From Chloromonas sp. AAM2 (lineage: Eukaryota > Chlorophyta > Chlorophyceae > Chlamydomonadales > Chlamydomonadaceae), in the NCBI GenBank assembly GCA_004335635.1, contig QAXH01006655.1, forward strand, positions 1-28,825: a stretch of 28,825 nt of DNA. The letters run 5' to 3'. Below the pieces are notes generated by a model. It was not told the origin of the DNA, did no database searches, and was given only the letters and a program-made list of their open reading frames with translations. Of the stretch, positions 1-10,149 are shown piece after piece; within the stretch, counting starts at the first letter, position 1, and the number at the start of each line of letters is the position of its first letter. The position numbers and the translations under genes were made by a program.

Positions 1-612
1 GCAGGTGTTGTTGAACACATCCAACTGGTGTTGCTGAGCTCTAGTTGGTGCCCATGACTCAGCTGCCCCGTAAATCAGGATAGGCACAACAATCGCCTTA
101 TAATCGCGCATCTTGCTGGTCAAGCTGACACCCTTATCACTGAACACCTTGCGTTGAAGGTCATGGAAGGCGACACCTGCCTGCCGTATGCGCGTACTGA
201 GCTCTGTGTCCTGTTGCACTGAATCTTGATGAATGCTGCCCAGATAGCGAAACTCCATGACATGCTGTATTTGCCCTTCCTGCAGTTGAATGGCCTGTGT
301 GCGTTCCTGGCCACTATCTCCAAACACCACGGCTTGTGTCTTGGTGTAGTTGAGTTTCATGCCCCACTCCTCTGCTGTCTGCTCCAGAACCCGGAGTGCT
401 ATTTCCAGTCCTGCAGCATTGTCTGCCATGAGCACCAGGTCATCGGCATACATCAACATGAGAATGGCCATGTGTGCGTCTTGCCCAGAGGGTGCTGAGA
501 CTAGTTGTCCGTCAATGCGGTATGCCATTCTGTACCCTGTTACCCCTTTCTCCTGGCATTTGTGCATAACAATGCGTGCTAGGAAATCCATGAACACATT
601 GCACAGGAATTG
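1..612 (-). mobile_element. Non-LTR (LINE-type) retrotransposon reverse transcriptase, fragment
   Basis: The minus strand reads open from about 612 to the left edge and encodes the palm/thumb part of a LINE-like reverse transcriptase. In order it shows CNVFMDFLARIV (palm segment before the active site), then LMYADDLVLMAD with the catalytic YADD at about 448-462, then WGMKLNYTKTQAVVFG, FRYLGSIHQD, and a C-terminal stretch ending in PILIYGAAESWAPT. These motifs and their order are typical of non-LTR elements; I cannot assign the clade. The N-terminal endonuclease and finger regions are absent: similarity stops near 612 at a 17-bp tandem duplication that shifts frame. That fits a 5'-truncated insertion in minus orientation whose 3' part lies beyond the window. 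No stop occurs in the visible part, so the copy may be fairly young. It lies downstream of the dehydroquinate synthase gene on the same strand. Confidence 0.87.
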
Positions 613-634
613 CAATTGCACAGGAATTGCAATT
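601..634. repeat. 17-bp tandem duplication at the retroelement 5' boundary
   Basis: Two perfect head-to-tail copies of GCACAGGAATTGCAATT (601-617 and 618-634). The first copy is where reverse-transcriptase similarity ends. Because 17 is not a multiple of three, the duplication breaks the frame. It could be replication slippage or a product of the truncated insertion junction. Confidence 0.9.
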
Positions 635-843
635 GCAAGTTCCGTTCAGTTTTGCTCACTTGCTTTGCTTGAAAGCCACAGCCCATCTCAGTCAGCTGAC
701 ACCAATCTTATAAACTCAGAAAAAACACCAAAGCAAAGTATTATGTCTGCAACAGAGCCACGGAATCTCTGAGCGTTAACACATGCGTTCAGACCAGAAC
801 CAAGCATGCATCCAGTACATGATCCAAATTGCGCACAAATTGT

Positions 844-883
844 CCATGCACTCATACACATACCCATGCACTCATACACACAC
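844..883. repeat. 20-bp tandem duplication
   Basis: CCATGCACTCATACACA is repeated at a 20-bp period (starts 844 and 864). No function is apparent. Confidence 0.85.
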
Positions 884-906
884 ATCATGTCAGGTTCAGT
901 TTGCTG

Positions 907-938
907 CACTCCATCGTTGCAGCACTCCATCGTTGCAG
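907..938. repeat. 16-bp tandem duplication
   Basis: CACTCCATCGTTGCAG occurs twice head to tail (907-922 and 923-938). Confidence 0.9.
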
Positions 939-975
939 CACTCAACAAACGCAACAGAACTGGAGTCGTACAGAA

Positions 976-1005
976 ATTGTCCCAGAACTGACAAACTGCT
1001 TTTTA
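976..1005. mobile_element. Lone terminal repeat of a short inverted-repeat element (MITE-like)
   Basis: TTGTCCCAGAACTGACAAAC followed by GCTTTTT is the reverse complement of the shared terminal motif GTTTGCCAGTTCTGGGACA, with one substitution. No partner end is visible upstream to 640, so this is a solo end or a decayed copy. It lies about 60 bp beyond the dehydroquinate synthase stop codon and is probably transcribed in its 3' untranslated region. Confidence 0.6.
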
Positions 1006-1067
1006 TTGCTGGTCCCAATCCATCTGACCGATTACCAACGAAGCACCTGCTTGCAGCACTGCAAACT

Positions 1068-4000
1068 TCATCGCTCAATCACCCACTCCCGGATGGCTAC
1101 CCCTGTGTGCCTAGCCGCCCCTGGAGGGCAGTGCACCAGCACTTCATCCCCGACCTTCAACTCAGCCACACTCAACGCCTGCCACCGCCCACCACCCCCA
1201 ATCTGCTCAATCTTGTCACGAGATGCCTTTTGTGTAGCTCCACCCTCGTTCACATCGGTTTCATCGCCAGCCCCGAGGGTAATGGTTAGGTCGTGCTGCC
1301 CTGACTGCAATGTTTCACTATCTGCCTGGGCCCAGCCAACGAGTTTCACAGTTTCCGCGTTTTGCAAGATGACGTCGTGCTTGCCTCCATCCGGCGTGCA
1401 TGCCTCCACCAGCACCTGCGCACCAGAGACCACGCAAGACAGACAACTCGCATGTGTGGTGTCATAAACAATGGTAATTTCACGGGATAACTGTACAGAA
1501 ATCAGATCGACGTGTAGATTGTCTAAACGTAGATCTACACATAGAAACTGAAAATGGGCCAGTTGGAACGTAGAAAGGCATAGACGGGTCTACGGTATCT
1601 ATTCGTGTTTCTACGTCACGTTTCTACGTCCAATTCTACCGTAGAAACTAATGTCCAGCTCAGCTCGATCCATTGTGGGCAGAGCACACCGAACGACACC
1701 AAGCTGTTCATGCACGGCAGCTGCACAGCAAAGGCAGCTGGTCCACCTGAGGCAGCATCTACCCCATGAGATCTGTGCTGAGAGCAGCTCTGATGCTCGG
1801 GGTTTTGTGTGTTTTGACGTTATGCGGCCAGCGGTTAGTGGCAGGGTCAAGTTTGGAAGGCCAGGACTCGGGCCAGGTCGAATCAAACTACTTCTGCATT
1901 GGCTTGCCTTGTTTCCGTGCATGTCTAGAGCAGAACCAACTCGCTCCCATGGGCTGCAGCCACCGGGTGTGAGTGATATGGTGTTTGGTGCAAGAGGGGT
2001 TCGTTCCGAGCATGCCAACCCACTGCCCAACAGACACAGCTTGTCACTGAAACACAAGATTGGTGTGCTGCTTGTCTTCATGAAGCCCTTTGGACCCTGG
2101 CCATGAACGCATGTAGAATGAATGGTCTGAAATGGAGTAGTAGATGGTGTAACAGCAAAACGGCACATTTGACGTCCATGTCTTCGCGTCTTTGGGTAAA
2201 TCTGTGTATACTACGGATAGAAAGTTTGCAATTTACGTTTGGTGCACAGCCCAACAGATGGCTGCTACTAACCGTATGGACATCGTGAAACAGCATGCTA
2301 ACATGTACATGATGGAATTGATGTACAAATTCCAGGTACAGTTTGAAAACTGAATGCCAGAGAGACGACCTTCAACCACTAGCCCTGTCCTTGTGTTCAA
2401 GACGACCATGCTGGCAAAACAACTGTAATTATTCTCTCACATAGGCCTGAAGGTTAGCAACCGTGACTGGTTGGAGGGTAGGGCAATCCGTGTCCCCAAG
2501 CCTTGGCCCCTCGCACCATGGGCCTTGTTTCCAGCTTGCACCTGCCGACTCGTGCCGTGCGAGTCGTCCCGCCCGGCCCCGCGACCGTCACAGGGGAGGA
2601 GCTCCGCAGCTCACTGAGGTAGGCAGTGCGCCCGTTGGAACCCAGTACGTAGCTGTGAACCTGGAGAACAGGCGACACGGGATAGGCTGGCCTTTGTTCG
2701 TCCACAGTGCTTCTGTGTTCCTTGCCCTCTGCGCCTTGGAGTGGCCTTCTGGTGCTCAGGGTTGGGTAGGACGGTATCCAGCCTCGTCTCTTGCATGGCT
2801 TGCTAGCGTTCGCGCTCGGTGCATGTGGCTCCCCCTGATGTAATCAATATATTTTTGTATGATGGCGGGTATGGATATGGCGTCACAACAAGAGGATACA
2901 CAAGAGCACTCGATGTCCCGGCACGGGTTCAGCTGTCTGGTCATGTGGGACAGGGGGGAGAGAACAGGGGAGGGTGGGCTGCTGTCACATGGGAGGTCCA
3001 TGCCGCAAATGGAAGAAACGGGGTGCTGTTTTGTTGGTATGTTCTTTATTATGCCCAACCTTGGGCCACGGCCAGGGCTGGTCAACGCTTGTCACCTTGT
3101 CGCCATTTGCATTGGTTTCTTGGCCACGTGCTTTGTTTCCTCGAGTGCCATTGTTTGGGCTGGTCGGGATGTGTGTGTGCTGAGCACGAAGCAGCAGTCA
3201 GGGTTCAAGATGTACATGTCTTCCCCCTGAAGGGTTTGAACCAGAAATCCATGCGTCAATGCGTGTTGTGTTGTGATGCTCGATCTTTGGTCACGGCCAA
3301 GGCCGTTGGAATCGCATCCCTGCCACCTACTTCTTGCTGCTGCAACGCATCATTTGCATCATCGTGCTTATGCTGGGCCTGAGCCGTGACCTGAGCAGAA
3401 GCAGTGACGTGGTAAGGATCACTGCAATGATTGAATCATTTCCCTACCACTTGCATTGGCTTCTGTTGTTTTCTTGCCACTTGCATTCTTATGTGCAACC
3501 TTTGCTCGCGGCAATGACTGCTCACTGCTCAATTTGTTCGCCCTTTCAACCACTCTTGATCGCTGTTACTGCTTACCGCTCCCGCATTGACCCTGAATGG
3601 CCTCGAGGCGATGTACTCGCTGTCCGCGCACTCCGAGTGCACCAGGAACAGGCCCCGGGCAAAGGAGCCCACCAGCAGGCTCTCGCCAGGCGCCAGCAGA
3701 CATGTGAGGTCGACACACACACGGTCGCCTGTGCAATAGGGTAAGAGCAATGGAGAAGGCTGCATGAAGCATTCTCTAGTCCATGTGCGTGCACGAGGTC
3801 GACACACACACGGTCACCTGCACACACACCGACAACCCTCACCCGCTAAAGTTCCATGTCCGTATCAGTTTTGAGTTGGTTGTTAAGGGTTGCTGTAGAA
3901 CTCCTAAGCTTCCACCCTAACTTCCACCCACCATCTTCTTCCATCTTCTGTCTTTCATCTTCTGTTCCACTTGTGGGACGATACGAATTTACAAAGACAC

Positions 4001-6286
4001 CCACCACCTCCTCCCAATCACGTGCCTCCCACCCACCTAGCCCCACAGGTGTAACACGTGTGACCCTGGCCCTCTGCAGCGGTAGCTGCCCGGCAGCTGC
4101 CTCCCGCATGGCAGCCAGCAGGGACCGCACCTCCGAAGGATCATCACTGCGCAGCAACACGCCATGTGTCCCCACCTGCAGTCGTAAAGGAGTGCAACTG
4201 AATTCTTTGATGAAGTGCATGTATGGACAACGGATCAAAGCAATGCCTGCAGGTCAACATCGTGGGAAGGCCACCCAACATGCCGCTCGTAAGCATGCAC
4301 CGGCGTCCAAAGAGCATGCATAGCCAGCACATGTATGTACGCCACAACAAGGTCTACGGCTCATATCTTTAGGCAGGTCAGTCAACGTGCTTGTGCCTCA
4401 ACAAATGGAATGCTCTTGGTGCATTCATAGGAGCTTGCACCCTGTGGCGTTACCTCCAGAGCCCCCAGCATTGTGAGCGCGTCCTGGCACGTGTGGGCAG
4501 TGGCCAGGAGCTGCAGGCCGGGGCAGGCTTGCGCCAGGGCAACTAGGTTCTCCGCGGGGATGATCTGTGAACACAAGGGGTGGGTGGGGTGGGTGGGTGT
4601 GGGTAGGAACCTGGGAGGGGGGAGACAAAAAACTTGCCAGGCTAGGGATGTTCAGAAAGGAGCACAGTAGGCTTTCGGTATCATATTCATGTTGACAGCA
4701 ATTGCCTTGTATTTTGACGATCAACGTATTTTGACGTGGTGGTAGACTGCGTTCATGCAGTGTCCCCATGCTCTGTAACACACATCCAAAGCGTCACGAC
4801 ACCGGCACATCTGTGTGGTGCATACACGTCCACATCTAACCGCATGTGGCAACGCTGTGACAGTCAGTATCAAGGACAGACGTGTGTATGTGTGTGTTTG
4901 GGTTTATGCCTGGCTTTGGAAAATCATCAGAGTCCTTTGACCACTCTTGAGTGGCACAGGCTTGCTGACTTTCAGTGGGTTTGCATGCCAAGCGTAATTT
5001 TGCTTGGATCAGATCTGATTGCTTCCTGAAGCGTGAAAAAGCGCTCCTTACACGCTCGTCCACGACACGTTCCCATTCCCAGTATAATAACGCTTCAAAT
5101 TCGTGCTGCACCACCCGGGTCACCCAGTCAACCATCCGCGCGGGTCTGCCTTGCATGCCCCTTACCTTCCAGTCCGATGCGTCCATGACGATTGTGTGTT
5201 CCCTTGTGGGGGGGTAGGCAGCCACCAGAGCCATGAGCCGCTGAAGGTCCTCCGGGCCGCGTAACGGGTGCATGTGGGCAACCTGATGGTGCATGGTGCA
5301 CCACGCGCTTGCACAATAGGGACAATAGGGTGAGATAATTCTAGCTAGTGTTGCAACATGTATTACGATTAGATAGTTCTGGCTGCTGAGTGGCTGGACA
5401 AAGAAGGCCATGCTCACTTGAAGCCTAGCCCGCCTGTACGGCTTTTCTTTCAGGCTTGCCGCCTGTGTCTGACCAAATGCTGTCAATGCCAAGTCGTTCT
5501 TAGATACTTGCCATCTATTGCCCATGAAAACAGCAATGATAACAGCAGCTGATGCAAGCGCCAAGTCAGGCCATTGCAGCCCCAACAGAATCAGGTCGTA
5601 CCTCTGTTCCATTTTGGGCGTCGATCAAACGGCTGAACCCAGATGCAGCTTGATTAGCTCTTGGGCTCCCTGGCAGAATCGCACCGGGCGTGCCTGCCCT
5701 TTCTGCCCCTTCAGCTGCTGCCGTGGCAGGTGTGCCTGATGCCTGAGCCTCTGACATGGGCTCCTGGAGACCTCTGGTTGTCTCAAGAATGTCATGTGAT
5801 CCATGGGATGCATGTGAAGCTCTGAGGACTGTGCTAGAGGAAGGATCATGGATGGGTGCTGCCGGCTGGAGTACGAGCTGACGATAGCTGGCTAGGCCCG
5901 CCCATGCCGCTGCGGTTGACAGGTCAAGAAAGACGGCTGTCGATAGGCCGCCCTCCAATGCGGCTAGGAGGGCAGCCTGCGGGCAGTTCAGGTTTGGATG
6001 GGATTTACTTCAGATTGGTCTGGGCTTGACGCCTGCAGGTAATCTTATCTATGTTGCCCTGCTGATCATCGCCATGGGAGCTGAAGTAGGACGACCTGCA
6101 CGCCGCACACTGGTTTGTAAACCACAGCAGCTGTGCACAAGGCAGGGTCTTGACCAGTGCTCGTCTGTCCAGCCCAGACCTCCCTAATGAGTGCATCAGT
6201 CTTTTGGCTTGCCTGGCTGGCTGGCGCCCCACACTGGCCACTTGAACTTGTAGTGACTTTGTTTGCATACGCTGCTCACTTTGCAT
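1068..6286 (-). CDS. 3-dehydroquinate synthase II (archaeal/plant type), 8 exons
   Basis: Exons on the minus strand: 6286-6110, 5976-5602, 5282-5166, 4564-4454, 4175-4037, 3728-3577, 2660-2517, 1415-1068; about 520 residues. Family motifs cross the splice junctions: ASDWK joins [13 protein letters not shown] joins [21 protein letters not shown] joins [18 protein letters not shown] joins VHSYVL, and KLETRPM joins VLVEA, followed by [12 protein letters not shown] and [12 protein letters not shown]. In archaea the family makes 3-dehydroquinate from an aminodideoxy-heptulosonate; in phototrophs its role is less clear because a standard AroB usually coexists. Residues 1-45 are Arg/Ser-rich and could be a plastid transit peptide. 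Two insertions stand out: about 75 low-complexity residues in exon 2 and about 45 near the C terminus (after KLVGW). Start: first in-frame ATG after a stop. All introns are GT-AG with matching phase except the first, whose borders are not canonical. Exons 2-8 are secure; exon 1 is less so. Confidence 0.88.
1512..1646. repeat. Cluster of CGTAGA/TCTACG inverted repeats in intron 7 of dehydroquinate synthase
   Basis: GTGTAGAT (1512-1519) pairs with ATCTACAC (1533-1540). TTCTACCGTAGAA (1634-1646) is a near-palindrome. Between them several CGTAGA and TCTACG units occur in both orientations, including TTTCTACGT twice near 1609-1629. The cluster lies in the 1101-bp intron. It may be a decayed palindromic element; function unknown. 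Confidence 0.6.
2709..2862 (+). repeat. Interspersed repeat, copy 1 (intron 6 of dehydroquinate synthase)
   Basis: This segment matches 23760-23922 in the same orientation. I count about 11 differences over the first 117 aligned positions, with a perfectly conserved core of about 40 bp around ACGGTATCCAGCCTCG. Similarity fades after a C-rich run and CTGATGTA. It is antisense to the host gene here and sense in the second host gene. No coding capacity or tRNA-like promoter boxes are evident. Confidence 0.8.
3705..3822 (-). repeat. Duplicated splice acceptor and exon start, dehydroquinate synthase exon 6
   Basis: The acceptor and first exon bases of exon 6 (3705-3734) recur at 3794-3822, offset by 89 bp. 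Both copies read CAG followed by a [14 protein letters not shown] start on the minus strand. The upstream copy diverges after eight codons, and 89 is not a multiple of three, so its use would shift frame. I therefore take the downstream acceptor (AG at 3730-3729) as the real one. Confidence 0.75.
3900..3971. repeat. Polypyrimidine tract in dehydroquinate synthase intron 5
   Basis: On the plus strand this is a run of CTTCCACC and CATCTTCTTC-like units, so the transcript carries an imperfect purine-rich repeat. Low-complexity sequence inside an intron. Confidence 0.6.
4577..4603 (+). promoter_or_regulatory. Potential G-quadruplex next to a splice acceptor
   Basis: Six runs of three or four G lie in 27 bp, mostly separated by single T residues. 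The run is on the template strand, 12 bp upstream of the exon 4 acceptor (AG at 4566-4565) of the dehydroquinate synthase gene, so the transcript carries the matching C-rich tract where a polypyrimidine tract belongs. The motif is directly visible; any effect is inference. Confidence 0.5.
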
Positions 6287-8288
6287 GAAGTGGTCCGACA
6301 CCTGACATGATCAGTGCTCATTGCTCTCTACGCATCTGCATGCCCTTCTCCCTTCTCCCTGCCTTGACATGCCTACCTTACTTGATTGCCACCATTAGCA
6401 ACTGCCAGGCAAGCTGGGACGCATCTGATGCATGAACATGTTTGACCTACCTTGCTCGTGGTCTGCAGCCAAACAACCTTGTCCCCTGGAAGCGCCGCTG
6501 AGCAGGCTCCTGTTTTCACACGCGAGCAATGCAATTGCCGTGTTTTGGGGCGTAAAATGTCAAAACGAAGATGCGGATGGTGGTGCCGGGAACTGATCAA
6601 ATGCGCTGCAGACTGAGGCATCAGGAGGAAAGCCTGCCAAAGAGTAGTGTCCGATGCCCATCACACAAGGGGTAGGCAAGGAGCATAGCACGGGCAGCGA
6701 CATTCTGCGGGATGGCACTTGCCGTAACCGCCAACTGTAACGCCACTGGTGTGGCCACTGAGTCAGTGGTGTGTGAGACTGCAATGTCTATAACAACATG
6801 TGTCGGATGGTGCACTGCCAATACTGGGATACAGGTACCTTGTCTGACTCACCGTCATCACGTGCATGACACATGGGGGACAACGATGACAGAGCGGATG
6901 TCAAGCGGTTAAGCATCAAACGCGCGTCACACAGCGTTTCCCTTGCTTGTTGCACATGCGTGTTACATCAGAAAAGCCGTCAGCTACGTGTCTGACAATC
7001 AGACTGGTTTGACTGGGACAGCACGGCCTGAATTGAGTGTTTCTGTGTTGTGGCTGGTGCGGGGTATCGAGCCTGTTGCCAGTGCTCTAAGCGGTGCCTT
7101 CACGTGGTGAATAGTGCATTACGCCCGTACGGTCAATACGCAGTACAGTCGTACAGGCAACAGTAGTACAGGCAACGCACATCCTCACACTAATTAACCT
7201 AACTGCCAAGGTTCCTGTGCGAAACGCACACCCGAGCCAGGAGAGTGCACGCACAATCGTCAAGATGCAGCAGGGAGCCTGGTCTCCACCACCCAGGAAA
7301 AAAAATGTGAAACAGGGTGGAACAACACTGTGCTTCAATAAGCTTTTACACTTGCCAGCAATGGCTACTGATGTCTCTGACACAACATCATCGGACAGCT
7401 CACAAGCGCTACGATGACGCGCTGCGATGAACTCTGACATGTCATGGTCGTTGCTGGCTAGCCATTACCTTCAAAAGTCTTGCCATGCACATCTGCATAA
7501 TGTGAATGCTGTCCTGCATTGTACAAAATGTGCATCTGGGCATGTTGCATGAGCACACTGTTTATGCAAAATGTTAAGAGGATTGTCAACCCCAAGGAAG
7601 GTTGCCAACCATGCTGCTGACTTTGTGCTGCGACACATCTCGCACGGTAAGCAAGAAAACCAACCCCATCAAAGCATATCAATTAACAAGCTTTCCATCT
7701 CAAACAAACACATCAACGAGCAGCAACACTCCGCAAGCAGCGATTGCCCGGCAAATCCGATTGTGCATCAAGGGTACCAAATATGATCTCCTGTCAGGGA
7801 CAAATCACGATCCTAGCAGTATCACAACAGGTCAAGAAACAAAATCATGCGCAATCACAGGCGAGCGATAAGAAGCAGCCATCAAGCGCACACAACGTGA
7901 ATGTTATCTTTGAACACCAGTCCATTTTCTGGAGAACAGCTTGCTGAAGAGCATGTGCTTGAAAACTTCACCTTCAAAGGCTGTGTTAATCTGTGTCCGG
8001 TCTAGCAGCATGTACGTGATCGTAATTATTCGCAACAAAAGCCGATAGTTATGCAACTTTGTGCTGCTGTTTCTGGGAGTTTCAGACAACGCCAAGCAAT
8101 CGTTCCAGTGCGTTGCGAGATTGCACACTGCATGGCTTGGTGAGCATCGACAACTACTTAATCACTGCATCCAATAATCAGTAATAAACCAGCAGAAAGA
8201 AGAAGATATGCATTCGTAACTCTTCGCCCACCACCCAGTGCAGACCCAAACGCCAAAGTCAGTATAGCGCTGCCTTCATTCTCTTGCT
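6287..8288. other. Intergenic region without a recognisable gene
   Basis: About 2 kb between the dehydroquinate synthase start and the stop codon of the minus-strand methyltransferase. Reading frames here are short and lack recognisable motifs or paired splice sites. The part from about 7500 to 8280 is more AT-rich. The dehydroquinate synthase promoter should lie just right of 6287 and the methyltransferase 3' untranslated region just left of 8289. Confidence 0.55.
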
Positions 8289-10149
8289 CTAGTATTTGCT
8301 CCACTGCATGGCTGCCACATCAAACAGCAGCATGTGCTTGCCCTCATCTGATGATTCCTTAATAACCATCAATGGCTCTGGTGTAAGGTTGAAAGGACCC
8401 TTTAGCAGGTTAATCTGGTAGTACTCTCCAACCTCGATTGGCCTGTTCGGGTATATGCTTTCTATGTAGCTGCCCACTAGGAGATACTTGGCCCCACTAG
8501 CCTTTACTTGAGACAGGAACGAGAAAGTGTACTCAAAGGGAAGGTGTTGGAGTGCGTCACGGCTGAAGATGAGGTCTTGGTTGGGTGGCAGTGACTGGTG
8601 TGCCACGTCAACACAGAAGAAGTCCCAGTTCCTGCGCTCGGCAAACTGCATCTTGTGTGCGGAGATGAGGGGGCACGCCACGTCCAGGCCGGTGTAGCGT
8701 ATGTTGTGAGGCATGGTGGCCAGGGCAATAGGCATCCAGGTCAGCGAGCCTGCACGTAAAAGAGATGCTTTGGCTGACTTTGATACGCTGAATTATAGAG
8801 CTGATTAGGACGTGTGCATGGAATTGATTAGACACTGCAGTGCTCATCTCAGTGCTGTGCTTACCTGCAACACACCACGACTCACACCGTACGAATTACA
8901 AACGTAACCCAGCCAAGCTAAGCCGAACACAACCCAGCCAATCGGAAACATGTAGTCTGTGTCCAGTCAGTCCAGTCTTTGCCCAGTCTGCTGGTTTGTC
9001 CCTGATCTGTAACCGCGATGCAGTCTGATGCATGCCGCTGCCACCTGTGTTCACATGGGATCTGACATGAAATGCATGGCTCCCTCCACACACAGTGAGA
9101 ATGGGTATGTGCAGTTAACCTTACCACATGGTGCATCGACAATGGAGGTGATGTTGCGCTGAGCCACCAACTCAGCAAGGGCCTTGCGAATAACAGATGT
9201 CACTTCCAAAGTGCTTCCTGGCCCAGAGCCCCCAGCCTCTGGGCCCCAGGCCTTCTTCTCGTAAATCTCAGAAAAGATGCTGCTTGCTCGATGCATCTGA
9301 GTCGTCTTTGTGCTGCCCACAAATTGCTGCAGTTTGAAACTGGGTAGTTCGAGGATGTCTAGTAGCTGAAATTGCCAATCAGCCATCAAAAGGATTTTTG
9401 GTTTGTTTGGCCCAGCTATCACTTCCACGGCATTCCGTGTTGCGCACATTCTGTCTCCAGAGCAGGCGCTTGGGTCCACAATGATTGCATCAAATGTGCG
9501 GTCTGGCATGGCGCACACCTGAGCAAGGCATGGGACATGGAGCGCTTTGTGGCCGAAGTCATGCTTGGCTGGAGGACATGAAAGGGCATGGAGACACTGG
9601 TCAGCTGATAGCAAGGCTGATTAAGGGACAGGAGGCCATGCGAGACACGAAAGGAGGGCTCAGGCCATGGTTATGATGGCTGGTTCCTACCTGGCCCATG
9701 GCAATTACATGCAGCTTTGAGGCAACAGTTGCTCATCTGAACTATGCCGCATGACTCAAACAATGAACAGGAAATGAGTGACTGGCTAAACATGGCTGAG
9801 TGGTTGCTTTCTGGTTCCAATACCAACACATGGCTGGGGGCGAGCAACGCAGGCCATGGCTGTCCCTCACAATTGTGTAACTCACCACATTGAACCTCGG
9901 ATTGGAAGAGGCTGTGCAGTTGCGATCGCATATTAGTGTTGTTTGTACCCCCGAGGGAATAGCCGACTTCATTATTCGCCATTGGTGGCACCCCCAGACG
10001 GCGATGGACGCTACGTTGTATCGCAAGAGAGCTAGGTGCACCTCGTAAGTGATGTCCGGGATGGAGGTTGCGTTGGTCGAATGGACTGGCTTCCAGGCAG
10101 CCGCGACCATCAAGACGATAGTAAACACGATTCCATAACCCTTCAACAT
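8289..10149 (-). CDS. Secretory-type SAM-dependent methyltransferase, paralogue A (3 exons)
   Basis: Exons: 10149-9886, 9518-9125, 8749-8289 (minus); about 372 residues. Introns are GT-AG, phases 0 and 1. A hydrophobic N terminus (MLKGYGIVFTIVLMVAAAW) looks like a signal peptide or anchor. Residues about 50-150 alternate strand-like segments (LICDRN, FDAIIVDPSA, KILLMADW), resembling a degenerate Rossmann half. The C-terminal half is a class I methyltransferase: VDAPCG (motif I, residues about 215-220) directly followed by SLTWM, YTGLDVACPLI, FFCVDVAHQ, DLIFSRDALQHLPFE and YLLVGSY. This matches a family with a D-x-P-C-G motif, then W-M, and RDxLQHL; the substrate is unknown. Start chosen because it aligns with the start of the neighbouring paralogue. 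The protein ends in SKY, about 13 residues shorter than its partner, and no disabling change is seen. Confidence 0.85.

Larger units (their letters stand above)
640..1067. other. Spacer between retroelement and dehydroquinate synthase 3' end
   Basis: No gene is recognised. The stretch holds two short tandem duplications (844-883 and 907-938) and a lone end of the inverted-repeat element family (976-1005). The 3' untranslated region of the dehydroquinate synthase gene should lie here, but I see no TGTAA polyadenylation motif on the minus strand. Confidence 0.6.

Noticed and set aside
844..938. CRISPR-like array from neighbouring tandem repeats
   Set aside because: Only two direct copies of each unit, no spacers, and a eukaryotic context.
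4836..5612. 258-residue minus-strand frame as a single-exon gene
   Set aside because: It runs through an intron. Only its middle (5282-5166) matches the dehydroquinate synthase family, and a strong donor (GAG then GTACGA) and acceptor bound the intron.
6560..7440. Small genes suggested by frames of 66-117 residues
   Set aside because: No motif, no convincing splice sites and no codon pattern like the neighbouring exons.
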